In this document: positions 1 through 5,050 of the stretch, one piece after another
Numbering within the stretch: position 1 is the stretch's first letter
How the letters are laid out: each line of letters opens with the position of its first letter
Origin: Mariprofundus sp.
Lineage (GTDB): Bacteria; Pseudomonadota; Zetaproteobacteria; Mariprofundales; Mariprofundaceae
Assembly (NCBI GenBank): GCA_015485035.1
Contig: WFUI01000162.1
Span: 1-6,267, forward strand
Reading direction: 5' to 3'
DNA length: 6,267 bases
Notes under the pieces: generated by a model
Told to the model about the DNA's origin: nothing
The model's input: only the letters and a program-made list of their open reading frames with translations
The model's database searches: none
Made by a program: the position numbers and the translations under genes

Positions 1-155
1 GCATCCTGTCTTTCACTGATATTGCTCACCGCCCTGCCCCCGCAATCATAACCGCGCAATTTGATGGTCGTGGCAATATCCACAGCCGTGGATACGGCAT
101 AGGCAGCCGGCACCATGAATACAGATAAAATTACAGCTATTAAAATTCGTTTCAT
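1..155 (-). CDS. Small secreted protein of unknown function, C-terminus cut by window edge
   Basis: I do not recognise a named family. The 51 complete codons visible encode a clear Sec signal peptide: K2 and R3, a hydrophobic core at about residues 4-16, and an AYA cleavage site ending at A20. The mature part begins VSTAVDIATTIKLRGYDCGG and has a single cysteine at position 38. The reading frame is open to base 1, so the C-terminus lies outside the window. The ATG start is well supported: a strong GGAGGTG ribosome binding site lies just upstream, inside the end of the preceding gene, and the start overlaps that gene's stop as ATGA. This points to translational coupling and a periplasmic or secreted product made together with the 199-residue protein. 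The RGYDCGG stretch resembles short hypothetical secreted proteins of proteobacteria, but that is memory of a pattern, not a database match. Confidence 0.8.
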   Translation of the reverse strand, partial: MKRILIAVILSVFMVPAAYAVSTAVDIATTIKLRGYDCGGRAVSNISERQD

Positions 156-751
156 GCTTTCACCTCCAGTAAACTCTCCCAGATCGATTCCCTGCCCACA
201 TACAAATCACGGGACAAATCCGGATCCTCCTCCAGCAAGGCGATAATCTTCAGCAACAGGCCATCGAAACGTGCTCTGATTTCCTTCATTTTTGCTTTCA
301 GCATCGACTTCTTCCGATATTGTTTAATTTTGTCTACCAGGTCGATAATATCATTGCGTATAGCCAGCTTGGTAAAGAAACCAATCGCATCGGTATTTTT
401 TAAACGCTCTTCCAACTCTTTGTAGTCCACATGGGCAAGCTCTGGCTCGGATGGTTCTTTTTGTGCTGCCATCTTATTTTCTATCTTTTCGCTTTCTACG
501 GATGCATCAACTGAATGTTTGGCGACTTTGATGATTTTGGTGGTTTTGTGTACAGCAGCCTGCTGATGCTCCGCTCCCACCTTTTCTGATTTCGGTGTGC
601 CTGTCTGCTTTTCCACTGTATCGGAAACCGATGTCGCAGCCTTGTTATCTCTATCACCGGACTGTTCACAGGCATGCAGCGGCATAACCGGCGCCAAACA
701 GACGCACAAGGTGAAAATGCCAGACAAAACGGTGACCTTGGACTGCTTCAT
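152..751 (-). CDS. Exported protein with helical C-terminal domain, unknown function
   Basis: This 199-residue protein is exported. K2 and K5 are followed by a hydrophobic core at about residues 6-24 and LHAC at 25-28. That could be a lipobox with an unusual histidine at -2, making C28 the lipidated residue, or a signal peptidase I site. Residues 29-105 are polar, rich in K, E, S, A and T, and look like a disordered linker. Residues 106-199 form a predicted helical domain with the conserved-looking core IGFFTKLAIRND (123-134), a basic stretch KKSMLKAKMKE (147-157) and ALLEEDPDLSRDLY (171-184). I recall similar domains in unannotated proteobacterial proteins but can give no function. No good ribosome binding site precedes the ATG, and a -10-like TAGAAT sits six bases upstream. 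The small secreted protein gene overlaps its stop codon. The two probably form one transcript. Confidence 0.82.
   Translation of the reverse strand: MKQSKVTVLSGIFTLCVCLAPVMPLHACEQSGDRDNKAATSVSDTVEKQTGTPKSEKVGAEHQQAAVHKTTKIIKVAKHSVDASVESEKIENKMAAQKEPSEPELAHVDYKELEERLKNTDAIGFFTKLAIRNDIIDLVDKIKQYRKKSMLKAKMKEIRARFDGLLLKIIALLEEDPDLSRDLYVGRESIWESLLEVKA
161..167 (-). promoter_or_regulatory. Strong ribosome binding site of the small secreted protein gene
   Basis: GGAGGTG on the minus strand, five bases before the ATG at 155. It lies inside the last codons of the upstream gene and supports the ATGA-overlap start. Confidence 0.8.
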
Positions 752-882
752 GAGCTTATTCTAGCGCAACTTCATATGAATTGGGAAGTCGTAAACATTC
801 CCCCGTTCATGGAAGATATGACTGATTCAGTGCACCCATACCGCCCATGAACGAATCGGCAAACCTAACCGACACCTCCACA
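752..882. promoter_or_regulatory. Intergenic region dense in inverted repeats
   Basis: This gap separates the end of the glycosyltransferase gene from the start of the exported-protein gene. Four symmetric elements are visible: TTCATATGAA (771-780); GGGAA and TTCCC, ten bases apart (783-802); CGTTCATGG (804-812) with its exact complement CCATGAACG (845-853); and ACTGA-T-TCAGT (821-831), nested between the last two arms. None is followed by a T run, so I do not call an intrinsic terminator. They look more like protein-binding sites. Confidence 0.4.
758..787 (-). promoter_or_regulatory. Candidate promoter of the two exported-protein genes
   Basis: On the minus strand, TAGAAT (763-758) differs from the sigma70 -10 consensus at one base. 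TTCCCA (787-782) is a weak -35 (four of six matches) with an 18-base spacer. A perfect 10-base palindrome, TTCATATGAA (771-780), sits in the spacer. Transcription would start at about 751, on the start codon itself. The -35 is poor, so this is a moderate call from sequence alone. Confidence 0.4.
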
Positions 883-1938
883 TCAGGGCATATACGATAA
901 AATAATGCCGGCGGCTTCATCAGCACCATATCCGCAGATTGGCGGAAATGTCCCGGGATGATTCAAAGCCTCCTCCAGTGCCTGTTGCCAGCGCCCCTGT
1001 CGAAACGCTGAGCGCGTCATTCCTGCTGACGGCATAGATGTATCCAGCCAAGATTTCAGCATCGGAAATTCCGGAAAATCTGGCCGCTCCACCCATGCGA
1101 CTGGCGTGGCTGTACACCAGCACTCGGATAACACGCCGTAGCCGGGTTTGCACACCACCACATCGACAAACGGCATGAGATCAACCGGCCTCATATCCGG
1201 CCCGAAGCAAATACCTCTTACATTTTCCGGCATACCATCTCCGGCATCCGGAATCAGAAACAACCATTCATCCATGTTTGCCAGTGCCTGACTGTCGTAA
1301 GGCGGATGAGCGCACCCGCCAAACAGAACCAGTGCTTTTTTCCGCGGATCTCCAGCTAGCGGATTTGAAATATCAACCGGATGGGTGGCAATCAAACCAA
1401 TCCGGCGTTGCACAGGAAAAACCGGCATGTCCATTGCCATGGGCGGTGTCAAAAGCAAATCACATGCGTCATATGCCTCGGCCAGCTGTTTCAGAACCGG
1501 ATCATCTTCATGCAGCCAGTGGCTGTAAATCGTATGCCAGTCCAGCGTTGCAAGCCCGATGCCGGGGACATCCAATATTCCGGCTACCGGAAATGCCAGC
1601 GGTGAAATATTGGACAGCACGAGTGACGGATCAAAGCGTCGCAGTAATTCGATTTCCTGATCAATCTGCTCATTCATCTGCCCAAGCCAGTTTCGTATCC
1701 GGATGATTGAAGCCTGACGATCCTCTTCAATCGCGCTCTGCTGCACGACCCCCACATCAACGGCGCTCTGTTCGATCTCGAAATCAAAGTCCAGTCGTGC
1801 CCGGATTTCTGCTTGTGGCAACGAACAACGAATCAGAAAACGGCAATCCGGCCTTGCTGTATGTATTCGGTTCAATACCGGTGCCAGCTGAGCCAGATGA
1901 CCAAAACCATGACCGGAAATATAGACTGCGATATTCAT
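883..1938 (-). CDS. GT-B-fold glycosyltransferase-like protein
   Basis: This 351-residue cytoplasmic protein has the two-domain layout of GT-B glycosyltransferases of the MurG / family 28 type. The N-terminal domain opens with YISGHGFGHLAQL (6-18), the glycine-rich loop after the first beta strand that is also seen at the N-terminus of plant L-arabinokinase-like proteins. The C-terminal domain begins near residue 200 with KALVLFGGCA and holds VDVVVCKPGYGVLSE (258-272), followed by TPVAWVERPDFPEFPML (278-294), the typical nucleotide-sugar-binding stretch of this group. Neither the donor nor the acceptor can be told from sequence. The ATG at 1938 lies 16 bases after the yjbQ stop, with only a weak AGG upstream, so the gene is probably the second of a yjbQ operon. 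Nine cysteines are present, none in a recognisable metal site. The fold assignment is firm; the reaction is inferred. Confidence 0.85.
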   Translation of the reverse strand: MNIAVYISGHGFGHLAQLAPVLNRIHTARPDCRFLIRCSLPQAEIRARLDFDFEIEQSAVDVGVVQQSAIEEDRQASIIRIRNWLGQMNEQIDQEIELLRRFDPSLVLSNISPLAFPVAGILDVPGIGLATLDWHTIYSHWLHEDDPVLKQLAEAYDACDLLLTPPMAMDMPVFPVQRRIGLIATHPVDISNPLAGDPRKKALVLFGGCAHPPYDSQALANMDEWLFLIPDAGDGMPENVRGICFGPDMRPVDLMPFVDVVVCKPGYGVLSECWCTATPVAWVERPDFPEFPMLKSWLDTSMPSAGMTRSAFRQGRWQQALEEALNHPGTFPPICGYGADEAAGIILSYMP

Positions 1939-1954
1939 GGCAATATCAACCTGA

Positions 1955-2374
1955 TTAATCTCCCTGCATGGTCACCACAATATGCCTGGAACCGGCATGG
2001 TTGCGATGTTCGCCCAGATAAATGCCCTGCCATGTGCCAAGGGCAAGGCGACCGTCACTGATCGGTATCGTGAGACTACAGCCCAGTGTACTGGACTTGA
2101 TATGGGCAGGCATATCATCCGGGCCTTCGAGCGTATGCTCATAATAAGGCTGATCCTCAGGTACAAAGTGGTTGAAATGTGCTTCCATATCCCGGCGCAC
2201 ATCCGGATCAGCGTTCTCGTTCAAGGTCAGGCTGGCACTGGTATGTTGAATAAAGAAATGTGCCAATCCCACACGGAAATCAGCCAGTTCAGGCAATTGA
2301 TGAACCACCTCTTGTGTGACCAGATGAAATCCTCTGGACCGTGCTTGCAGACGGATTGTTTTCTGTATCCACAT
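1955..2374 (-). CDS. yjbQ: YjbQ / UPF0047 family protein
   Basis: The 139-residue product closely follows E. coli YjbQ (138 residues) along its whole length. Family motifs are [12 protein letters not shown] (43-54), [10 protein letters not shown] (86-95) and [12 protein letters not shown] (113-124), with conserved histidines H44, H91 and H123 in positions thought to line the active or metal site. Members carry the label secondary thiamine-phosphate synthase because some can replace ThiE weakly; the physiological role is not settled. The frame stays open to an ATG at 2419, but I chose 2374 because the family begins MW-x-QKT there and a strong GGAGGGG ribosome binding site lies five bases upstream. 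The protein is cytoplasmic and probably trimeric by family knowledge. The glycosyltransferase-like gene follows after 16 bases, and yheS is transcribed divergently on the other side. Confidence 0.93.
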   Translation of the reverse strand: MWIQKTIRLQARSRGFHLVTQEVVHQLPELADFRVGLAHFFIQHTSASLTLNENADPDVRRDMEAHFNHFVPEDQPYYEHTLEGPDDMPAHIKSSTLGCSLTIPISDGRLALGTWQGIYLGEHRNHAGSRHIVVTMQGD

Positions 2375-2379
2375 CGGAA

Positions 2380-2386
2380 CCCCTCC
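2380..2386 (-). promoter_or_regulatory. Ribosome binding site fixing the yjbQ start
   Basis: GGAGGGG on the minus strand, five bases before the ATG at 2374. It argues against the longer frame that begins at 2419. Confidence 0.8.
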
Positions 2387-2399
2387 GTTTTTTTTCTGA

Positions 2400-2422
2400 A
2401 TTTTAATCCTGAGGATCAAAAT
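2400..2422. promoter_or_regulatory. 23-base dyad, candidate operator upstream of yjbQ
   Basis: The left arm ATTTTAATCCT and right arm AGGATCAAAAT flank a central G. Ten of eleven base pairs match; the single mismatch is 2405 against 2417. A -10-like TAAAAT on the minus strand (2405-2400) lies within the left arm, 25 bases from the yjbQ start codon, so a bound protein could block transcription. The lack of a loop favours a DNA-binding site over an RNA hairpin. No regulator can be named. Confidence 0.45.
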
Positions 2423-2430
2423 AGATAGTC

Positions 2431-2490
2431 CACAGGTACAGCTACCGGGAAGCTTTCATTGTTACCTGTGCTGAATCGTTGCCTACAGGT
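2431..2490. repeat. Three ACAGGT repeats between yjbQ and yheS
   Basis: CACAGGTA (2431-2438) is matched exactly in inverted orientation by TACCTGTG (2463-2470). A third copy, ACAGGT (2485-2490), lies directly before the -10-like TATAGT of yheS. The spacing of the first two, 24 bases between arms, would put them about three helical turns apart centre to centre. This could be a multi-site operator. Confidence 0.35.
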
Positions 2491-2496
2491 TATAGT
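2491..2496 (+). promoter_or_regulatory. Candidate -10 element of yheS
   Basis: TATAGT matches TATAAT at five of six bases and ends five bases before the yheS ATG. No convincing -35 is found 15-19 bases upstream, and no Shine-Dalgarno sequence lies at a working distance. If used, the mRNA would begin at or near the start codon. Confidence 0.3.
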
Positions 2497-2501
2497 GCCG
2501 C

Positions 2502-4376
2502 ATGCTTTATTTTGATTCCATCTCGCTCCGGCGCGGTAATAAACTGCTATTTTCGGATGTCAGCATGGTGATTCATGCAGGTCATAAGGTTGGTATCACC
2601 GGTGCCAATGGTTGCGGAAAATCATCGTTGTTCGGCCTTGTACAGGGGCAGATCGAAGAAGATGCCGGCAGTTTCCGGATAGATAAAGGCATTACCATCG
2701 CGCATGTCGAGCAGGAAACACCTGCCCTGACGCTGCCGGCAATTGAATATGTGATGCAGGGCGATGCCGAATTCACCCGTTTGCATCAACAGATTGCACA
2801 GGCCGAGTGCGACGGTGATGGTATCCGTCTGGCCGAACTGCATGAACGCCTCGCCGCTATTGACGGTTATGCCGCCCATGCCCGTGCCGCACGTCTGTTG
2901 CACGGCCTGGGTTTTGCCATTGGCACGGAAGAAAAACCGGTAGCCAGTTTTTCAGGTGGCTGGCGCATGCGTCTGAATTTGGCGCATGCCCTGATGTGCC
3001 GTTCCGATTTGTTATTGCTGGATGAACCAACCAACCACCTTGATCTGGAAGCGGTGATCTGGCTGGAGAAGTGGTTGCAACACTATTGCGGTGCCCTGCT
3101 GTTGATCTCACATGATCGTGATTTTCTCGATCGCTGCGTCAACCGTATAGCTCATATAGAGCATCAACAAATAACCATATATACTGGAAATTACAGTGAT
3201 TTTGAGAGATTAAGGTCAGAAAAGCTTGCCCTGCAACAAGCTTCCTATGAAAAACAGCAAAAACAGATCGAGCATATGACGAGTTTTATCAACCGCTTCA
3301 AAGCCAAGGCGACCAAAGCCACACAGGCACAGAGCCGTATCAAGGCACTGGAGCGTATGCAGATGATCGCTCCGGCACATGTCGATTCACCCTTTTCATT
3401 CACCTTTAAACATCCGGGGCGGATTCCCAATCCGCTGCTCAGGTTGAACAAGGCATCTGCCGGTTATGGCGACACCACCATTCTGCATGATCTCTCTTTC
3501 TCGTTACTGCCGGGCGAACGCATCGGTCTGCTCGGCCCCAATGGAGAAGGCAAGTCGACGCTGATCAAGCTGATGGCAGGAGAATTGATACCTCAACAGG
3601 GACAGCGTGACGGAGCAAAAGAGCTCACTATCGGCTATTTTGCCCAGCATCAGCTGGAACAGTTGCATGGCGAATTATCACCGGTTCAGCATATCAGAAT
3701 GCTGAATGAGTACATGTCCGAGAAAGAAGCCCGCCAGTTTCTTGGCGGTTTTGATTTCCATGGCGATATGGCGCTGGCACCTGTATTGAACTTTTCCGGT
3801 GGAGAAAAAGCGCGGCTGGTGCTGGCCATGATCGTATATCAACAACCGAATCTGCTGCTTCTGGATGAACCAACCAATCATCTCGACCTGGAAATGCGCC
3901 ATGCATTAAATCTGGCATTGCAGGATTTTGAAGGCGCCATGGTGCTGGTTTCGCATGATCGGCATTTGCTGCGTACGGTATGTGATTCGCTGATGCTGGT
4001 TTCCAGCGGTTCGGTAACCGTGTTCAAGGGTGATCTCGATGAATATTCCAGCTGGTTATTGCGACAAAGAAACGGGGAGGACGAAAAACCAGCTTCACGC
4101 CCTTCGAAAAAAGATAATCGCCGACTGAAAACCGAGCAACGGAAGATTTTACAGCCGCTGCGGAACAAAGTGAAAAAGCTTGAGCATGATCTGGATAAAC
4201 TACATCAGCGTATTGCCGAGCTGGATGCGCAAATGGCTGATCCGGTATTGTATGAACAGACTTCTTCGGATCAATTACGTCGACTAAGCGACGAACACCG
4301 GCAGTTGAACAGACAACGGGAAGAATTTGAAGAACAGTGGATGCTGGCCAGCGAAGAACTGGAAAATGCCGGATAA
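2502..4376 (+). CDS. yheS: ABC-F family ATPase, YheS type
   Basis: This 624-residue protein matches E. coli YheS (637 residues) from end to end. It has two ABC ATPase domains and no membrane segment, as in ribosome-binding ABC-F proteins that act at the E site on stalled or initiating ribosomes. Domain 1: Walker A GANGCGKS (34-41), Q71, signature FSGGW (150-154), Walker B LLLLDEP with D174 and E175, and H204. Linker: residues about 240-300, helical and basic, the region that contacts P-site tRNA in the family. Domain 2: Walker A GPNGEGKST (345-353), signature FSGGE (431-435), D455 and E456, and H485. A charged coiled coil occupies about 540-620. All catalytic residues are present, so it should be active. 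The ATG matches the family's N-terminus. A UPF0213 gene follows after five bases. The specific substrate state of YheS is not established. Confidence 0.96.
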   Translation: MLYFDSISLRRGNKLLFSDVSMVIHAGHKVGITGANGCGKSSLFGLVQGQIEEDAGSFRIDKGITIAHVEQETPALTLPAIEYVMQGDAEFTRLHQQIAQAECDGDGIRLAELHERLAAIDGYAAHARAARLLHGLGFAIGTEEKPVASFSGGWRMRLNLAHALMCRSDLLLLDEPTNHLDLEAVIWLEKWLQHYCGALLLISHDRDFLDRCVNRIAHIEHQQITIYTGNYSDFERLRSEKLALQQASYEKQQKQIEHMTSFINRFKAKATKATQAQSRIKALERMQMIAPAHVDSPFSFTFKHPGRIPNPLLRLNKASAGYGDTTILHDLSFSLLPGERIGLLGPNGEGKSTLIKLMAGELIPQQGQRDGAKELTIGYFAQHQLEQLHGELSPVQHIRMLNEYMSEKEARQFLGGFDFHGDMALAPVLNFSGGEKARLVLAMIVYQQPNLLLLDEPTNHLDLEMRHALNLALQDFEGAMVLVSHDRHLLRTVCDSLMLVSSGSVTVFKGDLDEYSSWLLRQRNGEDEKPASRPSKKDNRRLKTEQRKILQPLRNKVKKLEHDLDKLHQRIAELDAQMADPVLYEQTSSDQLRRLSDEHRQLNRQREEFEEQWMLASEELENAG

Positions 4377-4381
4377 ACGCA

Positions 4382-4645
4382 ATGTCAGATAAACCGTCAG
4401 ACTGGTTTCTTTATATGGTCCGTTGCAAAAACGGCCAGGTTTACACCGGCATCAGTACAAATGTGGAACGGCGTTTTGCTCAACATCAGGCAGGCAAAGG
4501 TGCAAAATATCTGCGCGGCAAAGGCCCCCTGAACCTGGTTTATCAGAAAAAAATAGGTTCCCGTTCCGAAGCGCTCAAGGCAGAAATTGTCATAAAAAAC
4601 ATGTCAAAAATCGACAAGGAAAAAATAATCAGCAAAGCCGGCTGA
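4382..4645 (+). CDS. yhbQ: GIY-YIG domain protein, UPF0213 (YhbQ-like)
   Basis: The 87-residue product is a single GIY-YIG nuclease domain of the UPF0213 family, close to E. coli YhbQ (about 100 residues) but with a shorter C-terminal tail. The motif halves are WFLYMVRC (8-15) and VYTGIS (20-25). They are followed by VERRFAQHQAGKGAKYLRGKG (28-48), which holds the likely catalytic arginine R30, and by E68 in the ALKAE segment, the expected metal-binding glutamate. Family members are reported or suspected to act on DNA; the cellular role is unclear. A longer frame begins at 4337 inside yheS, but I chose 4382 because homologues start just before the WFLY motif. GGA (4371-4373), eight bases upstream, is a modest ribosome binding site. 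The five-base gap after yheS implies one transcript. Confidence 0.9.
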   Translation: MSDKPSDWFLYMVRCKNGQVYTGISTNVERRFAQHQAGKGAKYLRGKGPLNLVYQKKIGSRSEALKAEIVIKNMSKIDKEKIISKAG

Positions 4646-4669
4646 TATGTGCTTAAAGAAAGAAAGTAT

Positions 4670-4694
4670 GAAAAACTGCGCCCTGTAGTTTTTC
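4670..4694. terminator. Bidirectional intrinsic terminator between convergent units
   Basis: GAAAAACT (4670-4677) and AGTTTTTC (4687-4694) form a perfect 8-base inverted repeat. On the plus-strand RNA, C4679-G4685 and two G-U pairs extend the stem to a three-base loop. The 3' arm carries five T, 25 bases after the yhbQ stop. Read on the minus strand, the hairpin also ends in a T run, so it could end transcripts from the lipoprotein unit. The stem is A/T-rich, which weakens the call. Confidence 0.5.
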
Positions 4695-4774
4695 AACACG
4701 TAAAGTCAAAAGCGTGGTTTTATCTTTACTCACAAATCAAGTGCTCACGCGCTTATTTCTGGCATGGCATGCAC

Positions 4775-4801
4775 GGATACTCGGCCTTTTTCAGGCTATC
4801 C
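4775..4801. other. Hairpin directly after the lipoprotein stop codon
   Basis: GGATA (4775-4779) pairs with TATCC (4797-4801), and GCCT (4784-4787) with AGGC (4793-4796), leaving a four-base bulge (CTCG, 4780-4783) and a five-base loop. On the minus strand the structure begins immediately after the TAA. No T run follows, so it may be a 3'-end stabilising stem or chance. The rest of 4646-4801 holds no gene that I can support. Confidence 0.3.
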
Positions 4802-4996
4802 TTAATCCTTCTCTTCTGTATCCTTACTGTCGCTTTCTTCATCATCTCCGGTAACACCATCATAGATAGCACCACCCACCTTGAAAGGCACCTTGACGAC
4901 TTCGATACCGACATCCACAGCAGTGCCAACGGCTGCACCGACAAGGCAGCCGTTCAGACCGAACATCAGAGTAAACAACAATATAATTTTTTTCAT
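4802..4996 (-). CDS. Small glycine-rich lipoprotein, unknown function
   Basis: The 64-residue product has a classic lipoprotein signal: MKK, a hydrophobic core and the lipobox LNGC (14-17), giving a mature protein of 48 residues starting at C17. With leucine at +2 it should be sorted to the outer membrane under the standard Lol rule. Residues 20-30 carry small-residue spacing (G20-x3-G24, then G30) that could pack as a short glycine-zipper helix. PFKVGGAIYDGVTG (38-51) resembles the VPFKVAGAV-type stretch of other small proteobacterial lipoproteins, and the tail from 52 is strongly acidic (DDEESDSKDTEEKD in all but one position). GAGGTT five bases before the ATG is a good ribosome binding site. 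It follows the outer-membrane barrel gene by 54 bases and is probably cotranscribed with it, perhaps as a partner or accessory lipoprotein. No named family is claimed. Confidence 0.82.
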   Translation of the reverse strand: MKKIILLFTLMFGLNGCLVGAAVGTAVDVGIEVVKVPFKVGGAIYDGVTGDDEESDSKDTEEKD

Positions 4997-5001
4997 GGGA
5001 A

Positions 5002-5005
5002 CCTC
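5002..5005 (-). promoter_or_regulatory. Ribosome binding site of the small lipoprotein gene
   Basis: GAGG on the minus strand, five bases before the ATG at 4996, supports this frame over the overlapping plus-strand frame. Confidence 0.7.
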
Positions 5006-5027
5006 ATTATCAATGGCGCAACTCTGG

Positions 5028-5050
5028 CACAGAACTGTGACAGTATCACA
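5028..5050 (-). other. Overlapping, mutually exclusive hairpins between barrel and lipoprotein genes
   Basis: Two perfect 5-base inverted repeats share the same TGTG bases. They are CACAG-AA-CTGTG (5028-5039) and TGTGA-CAGTA-TCACA (5036-5050), given on the plus strand. In the minus-strand transcript the second stem starts right after the barrel stop codon. They cannot form together. There is no T run, so this is not an intrinsic terminator. Confidence 0.35.

Noticed and set aside
804..853. Intrinsic terminator after the glycosyltransferase-like gene
   Set aside because: The 9-base arms are separated by 32 bases and no T run follows on either strand.
1278..1706. Plus-strand frame of 142 codons
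   Set aside because: It lies wholly antisense to the glycosyltransferase-like gene and its translation has no domain-like pattern.
2375..2419. N-terminal extension of yjbQ to an ATG at 2419
   Set aside because: Homologues start at the MW at 2374, which has a strong ribosome binding site; the extension runs through it and the dyad.
4337..4381. Upstream ATG for the GIY-YIG gene inside yheS
   Set aside because: The extra 15 residues are not seen in UPF0213 proteins and the ATG at 4382 fits the family start.
4711..4752. GCGTG/CACGC hairpin as a minus-strand terminator with a following TTTT
   Set aside because: Only five pairs close a loop of about 30 bases, too weak to call.
5036..5050. CRP-like site TGTGA-N5-TCACA
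   Set aside because: CRP sites need a six-base spacer, and this one lies inside an operon directly after a stop codon rather than at a promoter.
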